From assembly GCA_020631735.1 (NCBI GenBank), contig CM036160.1, forward strand, positions 8,152,746-8,216,745: a DNA stretch of 64,000 bases, read 5' to 3'. Of this stretch, positions 1 through 12,189 are shown piece by piece. The notes below the pieces were generated by a model. The model did not search any database. It was not told the DNA's origin and was given only the letters and a program-made list of their open reading frames with translations. The DNA is from Saccharum officinarum (taxonomy: Eukaryota; Streptophyta; Magnoliopsida; Poales; Poaceae). The position numbers and the translations under genes were made by a program. The stretch's first letter is position 1; every line of letters begins with the position of its first letter.

Positions 1-1715
1 AACTAGATTGGGTTCTCTCTTCAGATTTTTGGGGGCTTCCATTTCCTGCAACAACAGTACAACGGCCTCTATCAAGACCCATCTCAGATCATGTCACTTT
101 TGTCGTCAACATTGGAACCAAGATCCCCAAAGCTTCTTGCTTCAGATTTGAAAATCATTGGGCTCAACACAGGGATTTTTTGAAAATAGTAGAACTGCAT
201 TGGAACAATGCTCCCTTCTTTGCTAATGCAGCTAAAAGCCTTTCACAGAGATTCAAACAAGTAAGGCTGGGTCTGAAGAATTGGAGCAAGGGTTTCTCCA
301 ACATAAACAAACTGCTACATAATAGCAACTGGATCCTACTTCTACTGGATGGCTTAGGGGAAGAGGGAACCCTATAAAATTTGAAGGATATCCTAAGATC
401 TTTGGTTAAGAAACACATAGCCTCTCTTCTAGAGATTAAGAGAATATTTTGGAAACAAAGAAGCACAGTAAGATGGGTAAAGTTTGGTGATGAAAATAGT
501 AGCTTCTTCCAAGCCTTAGCAACACACTGTCACAAAAAAGAACTTTATTGTCAGCCTATCTACACCTGAAGGTTTCCTCATAACTGGTCATGAACAAAAA
601 GCAGGTCTACTACTAGAAGCCTTCAGAGGTAGACCTGGAGTTAGTGACTTTGCTGGTATTAGCTATAATCTTTTAGAGCTCATTCAGTCACGGTCACTGG
701 ACTACCTAGATGATGACTTCAGTCAGGAAGAGATAATCCAAGTAATCAAGAGTCTCCCAAATAGCCATGCACCTGGGCATAATGGTTTTAATGGGCTCTT
801 CATCAAGAAAACATGGGCCATTATAAAGCAAGATGTCACTAGAATGTTATCTGATTTCTGCAACAATCATCTTGACATAAGCAGCATTAATACTTTCCAT
901 GTTGTCTTAATTCCTAAGAGAGATAATCCAGCATCTATGGATGAATTCAGACCAATTTCACTCTTAAATTATAGTCTAAAAAGTATAACCAAAATTTTAT
1001 CCACCAGGTTGCAGATAGCTATGCCATCTCTAGTCCATGAGAACTAATATGGCTTCCTAAAGGGGAGAATTATTCAGGACTACTTGGCATGGGTGTTCCA
1101 ATTTCTCTACCTTTGCCACCACTCCAAGAAGGATATTGTGATTTTGAAGATTGACTTTGAGAAGGCTTTTGACAAAATAGAACATCCCTTTATCCTAGAA
1201 ATTTTCAGACATAAACATTTCTCAGAAAGGTGGCTGAACTAGATTAAGTCTTTACTCAACTCTGCAACTTCCTTAGTCCTCCTAAATGGCATTCCATGCA
1301 AGCAATTTATGTGCAAAAGAGGGTAAGGCAACGGGGATCCCCTCTCTCCTCTTTTGTTTGTTCTTGGTGTAGACTTTCTTCAAACCATAGCCAATAGAGC
1401 TTGGTAGATGGGAGTTCTGAAACACCCTCTTAGTGAAAATTTTGGTGGAGATTACCCTTTAATTCAGTATATGTAGATGATACCTTAGTGATATTGCCTG
1501 CAAATGCCAGAGTGTTTGTCAACTTCAAAGGTCTACCGAGATCCTTTTCTGATTCTTCAGGGCTACATATGAACTTCAATAAAACCTACTTGGTGCCTGT
1601 AAACACCAGTTCAGATTACACTCCACACCGTGAGCCAACACTTTTGGATGCAAAAGACTATGCCTTTCACTTATCTAGGATTGCCTTTGGGAACAACCAG
1701 ACCCACTATTCATGT
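1..1715 (+). mobile_element. LINE (L1-type) retrotransposon fragment, decayed
   Basis: This is a broken non-LTR retrotransposon, read left to right. The first 170 bases encode the end of the endonuclease domain (pattern SDHVTFVV, then FRFENHW). The reverse transcriptase follows: the region at 844-1047 carries VVLIPKRDNPASMDEFRPIS and about 1050-1200 carries the block ILKIDFEKAFDKIEH. The catalytic box is degraded near 1470 (VDDT-like). Around 1640-1710 the reading resembles the LINE motif YLGLPLGT, after which similarity ends. Stops and frame changes occur throughout, for example near 1045 and 1240, so it cannot encode an active protein. The 5' end lies outside the window and the 3' end is missing; no poly-A tail or target duplication was found. 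Confidence 0.85.
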
Positions 1716-2523
1716 CATGACCTGATCTTGACATGTTGATTTTCATACTCATCATGAGCATCATATGCATTTTAATCTCAATTTGGAAATTAACTTGTGC
1801 AAAAACTGAATCAAAACTGCTCACTGTTGGTAATATAAACCTGCTCACTGTTGGTTTTGGTGGAGTGTCCATCCTAATTGACGGAGTGTCTGTCAAGACT
1901 ATTGCATAGACCGATAGTTCTTAGGTTTTGTCAGCGCACTTCATGCACTAGCGGACTACCCGCCGAGCCTGACGGACTATCCATCGATTCAACCCATGCA
2001 GACATAGGTGTCACTTTGTAAATCCACTTGCCCCACACTCCAGCCCACCTGTCCACTTTGTCCTCGGCTGAGTCTGACTCCAGAACGGGAGGTAGGGGAT
2101 GACACTGTAGCATGGGTGTCGCAGTGTCGGTGAGAGGAGAGGTGGGACCCGGCTATCAGCCAGCGGAGAGAGGGAGAGAGAGCGCGTCCGCGCGGCTTGC
2201 TGGTGCAGGCCGACCGTGGGTGATGAAAGGCCGGCGGATGAAACAGAGAGGGAGGGAGTTATTTTCCTTTTTCTTTTTATATTCTAAAATTCCATTTTCA
2301 AATCCATTTTTAAAAATAGTTTTGAATCATTTTAAATTTTAGATCAAAACTAGACAGTACAGTAAAACAAATGCACCAGCATGTATGCAACAACATGTGT
2401 CTGGCCTTATGATTGATTTAAATTTAGCAAAAATATATATTTCCCTACATTTGAATGCTCACATGTTGCATAGCTAAATCAATTTATGCTATTCCAAAAG
2501 AGTGCAAATTTTAGTGGGTTACA
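1716..2523. other. Intergenic stretch, no gene recognised
   Basis: This stretch lies between the LINE remnant and the kinase pseudogene. The left half is GC-richer (about 1920-2240) and the right half AT-rich. Short open frames here show no recognisable motif. No promoter, RNA gene or repeat with clear ends was found. Confidence 0.4.
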
Positions 2524-3350
2524 ATGAGGCATCGCAATCTAGTGCCGCTACTTGGCTGTTGTCGAAGAAGAGGTGGACTTCTTTTGATTTATGAATTTAT
2601 GCCAAATGGAAGCCTTGACAAGTATTTGTATGTTGAAGATGGCAAGCCATCTTTGAATTGGGTGCAAAGACTTCATATCATCAAAGGCATTGCTTGAGGA
2701 TTGCTTTACCTTCATGAGGAGTGGGACCAAGTTGTGATCCATCGAGATATTAAAGCAAGCAATGTCCTCCTTGATAATGAGATGAATGCACGACTCGGTG
2801 ACATTGGTCTAGCAAGGTTGTATGATCATGGTATCGACGCACAAACCACACATGTTGTAGGTACCATGGGCTGCATAGCACCTGAGTTGGCACGTACCGG
2901 AAAGGCATCCCCTATCATCGATGTGTTTGCATTTTGGGTGTTTCTTCTCAAGGTCACTTGTGGGACTTGTTGAACACAACAAAGAGAACAACAGAGTATC
3001 GATGTTGGTAGATTGGGTACTCGATAAATGGCATAAAGGACTACTAACAAAAGTAGTAGACCCAAGGATACAAGATGAGTTTCACATTAACTAGACTATC
3101 TTGGTGCTAAAGTAGGGTTGCTATGTTCCCATTCGGTTCCTGATTCTAGGCCTACTATGTGACAAGTCATGCAATACGACCTTGATGGAGACATGAAGTT
3201 GCTAGAGCAAATGCCAGAAAGCTTGACCCTTGGTATGCAATTCTAGATGCAAAGTGAAGGGTTTGATTCATACATCATGCCACAAGCAGCGACAATGCGG
3301 TGAGTTGTGCAACACTTACTGACCTCTCGTGTGGGAGATGAACCAGTGGT
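2524..3350 (+). pseudogene. L-type lectin receptor kinase pseudogene (kinase domain only)
   Basis: The translation follows the kinase domain of plant L-type lectin receptor kinases in order: [15 protein letters not shown] start, [17 protein letters not shown], the catalytic loop [14 protein letters not shown], the activation segment [13 protein letters not shown], a GT(M)[14 protein letters not shown] segment, [15 protein letters not shown], and after a frame change VDWVLDKWHKG. Traces of the C-terminal tail (EGFDSYIM) occur near 3260. Lectin and transmembrane parts are absent. It is dead: a TGA interrupts [12 protein letters not shown] near 2697, the frame breaks after 2973, and further stops follow. 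The DFG motif is DIG and the usual FG of DVFAFGVF is FW. Another remnant of the same family, holding the lectin domain, lies on the opposite strand at 38446-39017, so receptor kinases were probably clustered here before transposons expanded. Confidence 0.85.
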
Positions 3351-4782
3351 AAAAAGGTACAAGTAGATTGGCACTACTAATTATTGTACTTGTGGGTGCA
3401 CCAAGACCTTCAGAATAACCCTAGCGTTGCCTTGTACAGTATTGCTTTTTCAGTCATTATTAAATACTATCAAGTATGAATGTTTTCTTTTTCATTGGAG
3501 AAAAGTCAAAACCACTTATTCGGTCTCTGAATCTTGAGCTTTTGGACCAAAAGAAAAACCCTAAAAACGAGCTGTTTCACATATTTGGGTTCAGGTTGTG
3601 TCATGGCTTGCTAGTGTCTGTCTTCTGGGAACAAAATGGGAATCTAGTCCTGATGCCAAGCGTAGCGCCCTGAAGCTTAATGAGGTTATATGGCTCTGAA
3701 ACACATTAAACCAATAAGTGCTCTGCCAAAACAACTTCAACTTAGAATAAAGATACTAAAGATACTATAACAGTTTTCTCTATAATGACGACACACTCCA
3801 TATTTCCTTAGCAAAATAATTGAACACAATATGGGTCGTCAAGTCGTTACCCCAGAGATTAAATGTTCAACAGAAATCAAAGATACCACCCCACATGGTC
3901 AGCCTTTTTACAATGCATCGAGGCAAAACCACCATAGCACAGAGAAACAAGTAAACACAGAGTCTGGCAAAAACAGAGGCTAAAATATTAAATATGCAAG
4001 CCCAAAATGCAAGCTCCTAAATTCTGAGAGCTACTGCTGCCTCTATACTATCAGGTAGCTTATCTGAGAGGAACATTGGTTCAATGCAGGGCTGTGCCAG
4101 CATTCATTCATTGAAATTCCCTGTATCCATGGGCTGCCTGATTGTAAAATTTCACTGCAGGTCTGTCGCGCTTGTGCTTGCTGTCTTCTCTCTAGTCTCC
4201 AGATATTTTCCTTCTATCTTAGTATGACGGCCATGTGGATTTGGTGGCTGGAAATGAGTATATATGCTGATTGCGAAGCGTTGGCTTCACATCTTTGATC
4301 TATGTTTTTTGCCTAATGAATCCCAAGATAGTATTACAGTTTTCTCTGTCCTCGTGGCAGAGACTAATGCTGATTGCATCTGTCCTGTAACTGTGGAAAT
4401 AGCAGGCCGCTCAATTTGTCAGAGATGCAGAGGACTGGGGTGAAAATGAACACGGGCTTGGGATGAATGTTCATGAACTCCATATGTATGGTAGTAGTCA
4501 TCGAAGGTTAAGCTGCAGTTAGCCTTGGTTGTCAGTTTTTCACCAGTAATAACAAGCAATACATTGCTCAATGCTCAGACTCAGTTTGTCACCAGTAATA
4601 ACAAGTTAGAACAACCCAATAATAGGAATTGACACGCCATCAATCAAGAAAAGTGACAATTGACACGCCACGATCAAGATTTAAGAGTACAAAAGGTGCA
4701 GGACACAATACAGAGAAACCATATACTGATCTACAGACCATGTATACATGGAAACCAACCTATCGATATTAAAAAATCAGGT
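3351..4782. other. Intergenic stretch, no gene recognised
   Basis: This AT-rich sequence between two pseudogenes shows no convincing coding region, transposon termini or RNA gene. The right part lies downstream of the DUF4220/DUF594 pseudogene and could contain its old 3' untranslated region. Confidence 0.35.
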
Positions 4783-7035
4783 CTAAGCAATAGCAGCGTC
4801 ATCAGCATCAGCAGGCCAACTCATGATCCCAGCATGTGTGAGCAAGGCCTAGAGAAGTGTTATCAGCTTGCCACCCCGCGCGATGGCCCCCAAGTGACCT
4901 CTGACATTTTCAGAGGGAGCGATGTATAGGATCATCTCTGACTAGAATTCGGCCAGTATCATCCATGCCTCTCCTTCTTTCAACTGCACCAATTTCTCTG
5001 CGACCATCACACCATTCCTGACAATTTCATTCTCTACAGAATTATCACCTAGCAATCGGACCACCTGCTCGTATTCAGACTCCGGTGCTAATGCATTGAA
5101 CCCCATGAGGGCACGCTTAGCGTTGACAGTCTCATAGAGGCTCTTGCTCCATTCATCATCATCTGGAAGCAGATCTGGGGACCAGGATATGTGCAGTACC
5201 GTGAAAGGTGAGTAGCAGTAACCTTGTGATTCAAATCGGGTGGAAAACCTTGTTCTTGACCATCTTGGTATGCTGGATTGTCTAACTCAAGGATGCATGT
5301 GGCGATGTGCCATGTAAGTATAGTATCAGATGTGCTGTTGCGTAGAAATTCCATGCCATTGCCCAATCGGTGCCACTCATGCCTGTAGCTCCTCAAAATA
5401 TGAATGATGCTGGCCTTCACCGCATTTGGTATCTTCACACTCCTATCTAGATCCGGGAGACCCAGGAGGCACCTGAGAAGAACAAGTGGGGTTGTTCTTG
5501 GGTGAACTACCAACACTGAACTCTGGCCCATTTTTTTCATCCCAGTGCTTCATGTGCTTCCACTTGCATTGCAAAAGAAAACCAAAACATTTCCTCATGC
5601 AAACGGAATGCTGCAAAGCGGCATGGTTTATATAGTGGCAGATGAGGGCTACTTTGGTCCAATTAGAGAAAATATAGGATGCTATGTACCTCACCTCCGC
5701 TATCACAACTAATGCGATAAGCAAAAATAAAGAAATGTCATCAAACAAAAAGGATCCAAAATTTTTGTCCTGTCTGTTGCTTATCAAGTGCCTCTCATTG
5801 CACCAGAAATGACAACGCAGCTGATGGTTGTACCTAGTCTTCCAATTCGACAGGTGGCCCATCACGATGAATCTTGCAGCCAAGATGCAGTAAGTTATGC
5901 TCAAGAGTGAGATACTGACACTCAACATAGGCAGCCAATACTTCGAGTAGGAGACTGGAAGTGATGAGAAGTAGTAATCTTGAGTGAAAGAAAGATCATC
6001 TGCAATCACCTGGAAGACCCTTTCATGGTTGCCATCTCTCAGCAAGAAGTTCTAGAAAAAGTTAAGAGTTCTCACAGATCTATCATTGGCGTGCATGTAC
6101 CTCGCTAATCGACATCTCAACAATTTGAACAATGAAAATGACAAGCACAGGTCTTGTAATTGTTGCATTGACTGAACAACCTGATCATTCAATTGCGAAA
6201 CCATGTTAATGGTTACTAAGCCAGTTGTATTCTTGACAAAATACCCATGTGGACACTTCTCCACATTATTATCTTGTTCTCCCATAAACAAGAGTGGAGG
6301 AGGCTGATCCTCACCTACCAATGGTCCATTGGGTTGAATTGCTTCTTGCCGTTGTTGCTGCGCCATGTGCCCAGAAATGAGGCGAGGATTACGCCCAAAT
6401 CCAAAGGATTGCCGGGCCTTCACAAATGCGTAATATTTTAACACAATTTTAGCACAAATGATAGCAAGGCATCAATTCAAGGTAAAGTTGTCAGATATCG
6501 GTCATAATCGGGCCCAAGGCATAGAAACCAAGGTAGATGGTCCAGAGACCTTGGAAAAGCAGATGGATAGGGGTCCTTTGTTGCGACCTTCCCTATCATC
6601 AACAGCGACTATTACACTAGTGTTGATCATGGTGATCTGAATGAGGAACGCCCATGATACAGCTGTAAAATAATGAAAACCTCCACGGCATGATGCTGCC
6701 AAAGTTGCAAGGTTTTTGTTGTTGACGTAATCATTGGTATTGGTGCTGATTGTGGACACGACGTACGACGTAATAGGCAATAACAAGGTAGTGGCTCCGA
6801 GAAAGATGAACCTTGTGATGGGGTGGTGGCGGTACCGCTGCGCAAAGGCGCCAATCACAACTATTACTCCAGCTAGAACAGCATCAGCATGTACCAGCAT
6901 GTTAACCTGCAACAAGGTCCGTCCCACGGTCTTTTGGAAGGCTGACACTGATTCATGAGAGCACCTAATGCTCGAGGAACTTTGCTGCAGTGAAACATCG
7001 TCGAAGCAAATTGTGGTGGAATTCACCCCAGCCAT
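4783..7035 (-). pseudogene. DUF4220/DUF594 multi-pass membrane protein pseudogene
   Basis: Read right to left, the whole architecture of the grass DUF4220-DUF594 family is visible. The likely start is the ATG at 7035 (MAGVNSTT). Hydrophobic segments follow, with NTSVIVAVDDREGRNKGP near 6590, YAFVKARQSFGFGRNPRLI (6430-6370), LLRDGNHERVFQVIADDLSF (6045-5985), the DUF594 helix region EWHRLGNGMEFLRNS with TILTWHIATCILEL (5370-5280), and a C-terminus ending at 4783. Damage is extensive. The frame shifts twice between about 6560 and 6450. TAG interrupts ..LNFF*NFLL.. at 6052-6054. The frame shifts again near 5540-5450. Two further stops replace expected tryptophans (AEF*SEM near 4945, ITLL*ALL near 4853). 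Function of the family is unknown. The length is close to a complete single-exon gene, so this is an in-place decayed gene rather than a fragment. Confidence 0.85.
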
Positions 7036-7416
7036 AAGCTTAGCTGACTGCCCAATCCTAACAATAGAACAAAGTTGGCAAAGAAATAAGTATACCCCGC
7101 TAGCTTTTATTTTATGCTCCAATGGAAATGTACAATGCAAAATCTTAAAAAAAACCTAGAAATGAAAAGATAACACTGATTTAAGTCTTCAGATGCTTCT
7201 TAGTTCTATTTTGATAGGTAGAAAGAGAGATCTCCACTTACAGCTGTGTGCTATGCCGCTGCTATGCTGCTGGGAATTGATGTCTCGTGATGTGATGGTT
7301 ATGTTTTGAACGGCTTTAATTTGCATGTACGGGCTGATGGATGCAGAGGAGCCGTGAATAAGTACAGACTTGTCATGAACCAGCAAACTGCTGTGATGGC
7401 TTATCATGAAGGAGGA

Positions 7417-7531
<115 letters not shown>

Positions 7532-8816
7532 TGCATGCTTCTGCCGGTTCTTTTTTTTTCCTCTGATAGATGCCAAGGTTCAAGAATCAAGAGACATTGA
7601 CTTCATCCATTATTGGTTATTGGGTTCGCCAGCTTGGAATATATATTATATAACTTCGTCTGCGCTGCCATCGGATTTCATATATGGAACATTATTGTTA
7701 AACGATTTGTACGTTGCTTGAGTTAAAGATATCATCGATCTCACCGCACAAAAGCGCGTGTTTGAAGATAAGAGCGTGGACTTTCCATGTCTAATCATAT
7801 CACCCTTTATAGTAATTGATTTGTATTAGGATTGTGGAAACTCCCGTGAAACACTCTAGTGCGCACTCCCGCACACACCTATCACCTTACACACACCCTA
7901 TGCCTTATGAACACCTTCGAAAGTTTGAACTAACTGATATTAAGATTGATGCACATCATCTACCACTCAAAAAATTATATCATTAAATCCTCAAATAAAT
8001 TATGAAATACCAGTACCTACCTCAAGATAATGACTTAAACCCAACTAGACAGGTTTCATTACAAGAAACCATTTTTAGATAAATGGACAAAAAATCTGGC
8101 CTCTATATCCACGCCGCTTAGACCAGCCTGCCCATTCTTCTCCGCCTTGCCATCGCCAAAGCGTGCGGCCGGAATGTCGGCGTCTGCGAGGAAGGTAGCA
8201 GCAGGGCATCTCCTACCTCGTCTCCACTTTGTTTTCTCCCTCCTCTACCCTCAGAGTTCTAATCACCAGTCACGCATCGACTTAGCACAGATTTGGTACT
8301 TCCATGGCCAGATCCGGTGCCCTGGCTTGTGGATCCATTGCCTCCCCCCACCACTGGTGGCTTGTTCCAGAGCGGCGGCGTGGCGCTAGGTGAAGACAAC
8401 AACTGTGGGATGCGCTGCATGGGCGGTTGCAAGATCTCGATGGCTGTGATATGCGGTGGTGGCGTGGTGGGCTAGATGCACAATGGGGATCGCCGAATCT
8501 GGTGTGCTACTATCTAGATCAGATGTTTTTGTCCCTGTACCGATGGCGGACCATGGCCAAGTGGTGTGCCATGGAGAACAGATGCATCCTTTGGCGGGAT
8601 CTAGCAAGGGCTTGGGTGAGCGGCAACGTCCATGGCACTCGCTCCCATCGCCACGGTGGAAGCACCGTGGCTCGAGCCCAGATGTGTATCTACCATTGCG
8701 GCGATGGCCAAGGCTCGCACGACGATGGCGACCGATTTGGCTAGTGATGGCCCCACACTCTTGAGGCAACCATATCCGTGGGTATGTCATGTTCTGAATT
8801 GCTAAAAATAGTGACA
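7532..8816. other. Intergenic stretch; possible SINE tail and GC-rich unassigned segment
   Basis: The segment near 7850-7935 (CACACACCTATCACC then GAACACCTTCGAAAG) resembles the 3' part of the tRNA-type SINE seen at 39556-39819, but no promoter boxes are present. From about 8140 to 8760 the sequence is GC-rich with several overlapping open frames on both strands and no recognisable protein motif. It could be captured gene sequence or part of an old transposon. Confidence 0.35.
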
Positions 8817-10290
8817 TGACTCCATATGAAGGATGGAAAGGAAGAAAACCATCACTCCATTGCTTGCGTACGTGGGGCTGTTTGGCCATGGTTAGCATAC
8901 CAGTTAATAAGAAATGCAAGCTCAGACCTAAAACAGTTGATTGTATCCTTTTAGGATATGCGCACCACAGCACAGCTTATAAGTCCTTAGTGATAAAATC
9001 AGACACGCCTGATATTTTAGTTGATTCGCTTATGGAGTCACGAGACATCACTTTCTTTGAAAATATATTCTCGTAGAAAGATGCTTATTCTTTGCCTAGT
9101 TCATCAAATGAATTTATTCCTGAACCCACGCTCACAATCGAGTCAACTGAAAACCCACATGAAAACAAAGAGGATGACAGTGGTGTAGCTCTCAGAAGGA
9201 GTGAGAGACAAAGGATTGTGAAGACTTCACTGTGTACCTCATGGATGATACTCCCACAAGGCATATGCATCCACCGATGCAGAATATTGGAAGGATGTAG
9301 TCCATAATGTGGTGGATTCCATCACTGCAAATGGCACATAGGAAGTAAGTGGGTATTCAAGAATAAGCTTAGACCTGACGGTAATATTAAAAAGTACAAT
9401 GCAAGGGTTGTGGGTAAATATTATACACAAAAAGAAAGCGATGATTTCTTTGATACCTACTCACCCATTGCCAGACTAACTACACTCCGAGTACTATTAT
9501 CCTTGGCTACTTCCCACTGTCTTCTTGTCCACTAGATAGATGTGAATATGAATATCCTTATCGGAGTGCTGGAGAAAAATATTTATATGGATCAGCCTAA
9601 TGGATTTATATCATAAGGACAAGTGCAAGGTGTGCAGGTTACTTAAATCCCTATATGGCTTAAAGCAAGCACCCAAGCAGTGGCATGAGAAGTTTGAGAA
9701 AACTTCAAAATCTGCTGGGTTTACAGTAAATGAAGCTGACACTTGTGTATTACTACTATGGTGGGGGTAAAGGAGTAATCTTATGATTGTACGTCGATGA
9801 CATACGGATTTTTAGGACAAGTATTGATGAGATAAATGATGTAAAGTCATTTTTTTCTCAAAATTTTGACATGAAAGATTTGGGGAAGCTGATGTGATCC
9901 TTAATATTAAACTTAGTAAGGGTGAGAATGGAATTACTCTTTTGCAGTCTTATTATGTGGAAAAGGTATTGAGCCGCTTTGGCTATACGGATAGTAAGCC
10001 TTCTCCAACACCCTATGATCCTAGTCTAATACTTCGAAAGAATCGAAGACTAGGAAAGGATCATCTGAGATACTCTCTGATGTACCTAGCTAGTGCAACC
10101 CGCTCTGACATCTTGTTTGTGGTAAGCAAGTTGAGTAGATTCACTTCTAATTCAGAAGATAATCATTGTGTGGTGTTTGATCTAGTAATACGCTATCTGA
10201 AGGCCACAATGAGTCATGGACCTCACTATTTAGGGTACCCCGGGTGTACTTGAAGGATATAGTGATTTAAACTAGATTACATATGTTGAT
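8817..10290 (+). mobile_element. Ty1/copia retrotransposon pol fragment, decayed
   Basis: The translations give a copia polyprotein in order. The end of integrase is TPYEGWKGRKP, WGCLAMVSIP and VDCILLGYAHHSTAYKS (8817-9076). A linker ALRRSERQR follows near 9190. The reverse transcriptase has WVFKNKLRPDG, YNARVVGKYYTQKE and YSPIARLTTLRVLLSLA (9340-9510), then [16 protein letters not shown] (9645-9700) and a YVDDI-like box near 9790. The RT/RNaseH connection is SLMYLASATRSDILFVVSKLSRF (10075-10140). Stops and frame shifts are frequent. Gag, protease and LTRs were not found. It stops near 10290, about 120 bases before an assembly gap, so its right end may be missing. Confidence 0.85.
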
Positions 10291-10408
10291 GAGCTAAAGG
10301 ACACTAGTGAATCATATTCACAAATTAGGTGGTGGTGTTGTCTCATTAAGATGATCTTGTAAGAAGACAATACTAACAAGAATCTACCATGGATACAGAG
10401 CTCACGGC

Positions 10409-10508
10409 NNNNNNNNNNNNNNNNNNNNNNNNNNNNNNNNNNNNNNNNNNNNNNNNNNNNNNNNNNNNNNNNNNNNNNNNNNNNNNNNNNNNNNNNNNNN
10501 NNNNNNNN
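10409..10508. other. Assembly gap (100 N)
   Basis: A run of exactly 100 unknown bases, the conventional size for a gap of unknown length. Real distance across it is unknown. Confidence 0.99.
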
Positions 10509-11100
10509 TTTTTGCTCTATTCATATTGGTACTAGGTATTGGATTTATTGAAACTTTAAACATCCCCTGTTTTTTGCTTCTTTTGGGAGGCTCCTCTAAG
10601 GTACAAAGCAAGCTTTCTTCGAGTAGTAATGTTCAGGCCTTTGTTCGTCTTTGTCCTCGCCCCTAATAACTGTAGTGTGTTCTCATTACTATGTGCAGCA
10701 AAAGTGGCGTCGTGATGTTTCACGACACAAAACTTGGATGATGATACTACTATCAGGAGCACCCGAGTGTAGCCTTGATTTAATGAGCAACTCGCTAAAA
10801 TATATGTCATCCATGTGTATCTAGAAAATATGTGCTTTAACATTTTTGGAAAATGTGTATCTTGAACCTTAGCAACATTTTTGGATTAAATGTCACTTTA
10901 ACGTTAGTATTTAATTTCAAAGTATTGTTATCTTATCGTGCGATCCATGCGTTTTTAGTACAAAAGTTTTGCTATCCTATAGCAACGCACGGGCACGCTA
11001 CCTATTCAATATATAGATTGATAAAACATAAGACATGCAACAAAAATAGAATGCAGTATCAATGTGAAGGCTACTTATTAGTTATTACCTGGTAAGCTAA
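10509..11100. other. AT-rich intergenic stretch, nothing recognised
   Basis: No coding region, repeat with clear ends or RNA gene was seen between the gap and the MULE-like MITE. Confidence 0.35.
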
Positions 11101-11109
11101 TATTAGTTA

Positions 11110-11356
11110 GGCAATGTATCTGGTGTAAACCAACATCTCTGTGCAACCGTGCAAACTTCTAATCTGGGCCACATGATGTTGATCCAAGGGGCGCATGTGG
11201 ATTGGGTAATTTTGCGCTTAACCGTCCGCTCCTGATCACACTTTTGCAAATCCCCCCTCCCACTTCTCCCTGCGCCCTCTTGATCAACATCATGTGACCC
11301 AGATTAGAAGTTTGCATGGTTGCACAAAGAGGTTAGTTTGCACCAAATACGTTGCC
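11110..11356. mobile_element. MULE-like MITE with long terminal inverted repeats (247 bp)
   Basis: The left end (GGCAATGTATCTGGTG...) and the reverse complement of the right end (GGCAACGTATTTGGTG...) match over roughly 73 bases with only a few differences, leaving a loop of about 100 bases. The flanks are TATTAGTTA at 11101-11109 and AGTTAGTTA at 11357-11365, a 9-base duplication with two mismatches, or seven exact bases. Long inverted repeats plus a 9-bp duplication are typical of Mutator-like elements. It encodes no protein and would depend on a transposase elsewhere. Confidence 0.8.
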
Positions 11357-11365
11357 AGTTAGTTA

Positions 11366-12189
11366 TTACCTAGACATGCTATGTTTAGATACATACTACA
11401 TGTAGCAAATATTATAAAACTATATATCTGAAGAAACAGGATAAATAAAATGGTATGTAATTTGCAACTACCGGGGCGAGGCCTTGTTCTCTTAAGCTAC
11501 TTCAGCGGTGCTTTTCAGTGAATCAGTATTTTTATCTCACAATAAATCAGCATAAGCATCCATATAAAAGACAAGCATTATGTCGGTTTTGGTGCTCGGG
11601 TGGATGGAATACACCATACTACTGTACACCATATTCCAACCAACTCGTGAATTAGTGGTACTCCTACGTACGTATGGTGTGTGTTCTTCTGCTTACTACT
11701 ATCCCGTGTCAGTCGCCAGATGAGGTGGGTCGTGCGTGTACGTAGTTTTCAGGCCGAGCTGTATTAATATGCCAGCCACTTTGCCAGTGTATTAATATGC
11801 GCCGAGACCGCGCAACAGAAGCCATTACTACCACGCAAATTGAAGAGACGCCCACCGCCCACTCTGCTCTGCCTCTGCTTCTGCATGCAGCCTGCAGGTA
11901 GCAGGTTCCAATCGGTTACCAGTAGTGTACTACGGCCTGCTAGTGTCCTGTATCGCTGTGTCTGTAGTCCGTGTCTGTATCTGTATGCATGAATGGCACC
12001 TGCAGTATTTGTCATCCTGCCGCGTCGTCCCAACTGCGCACGGCTCTGTCCGTGTCCGACCCTGGGTCCAGCGTTACTGGACTGCCACTGCCCATGGGAT
12101 TGAAGGCCGTGGCCCATGGGCTATGGCTGTCATAGCTGTTACGGTCCTCCGTGTCCGACCCTAAACCCATGTGACTGAGAAGGCAGCCA
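11366..12189. other. Intergenic stretch with a possible MITE piece
   Basis: Near 11505-11580 the words GGTGCTTTTCAGTGAATCAG and ATCTCACAATAAATCAGCATAAG resemble a sequence at 46505-46565, suggesting a shared short transposon family. The part from 11760 to 12160 is GC-richer but shows no recognisable coding motif. Confidence 0.35.

Noticed and set aside
8386..8973. 195-codon minus-strand frame
   Set aside because: It overlaps copia coding sequence on the plus strand at its start and has no recognisable domain.
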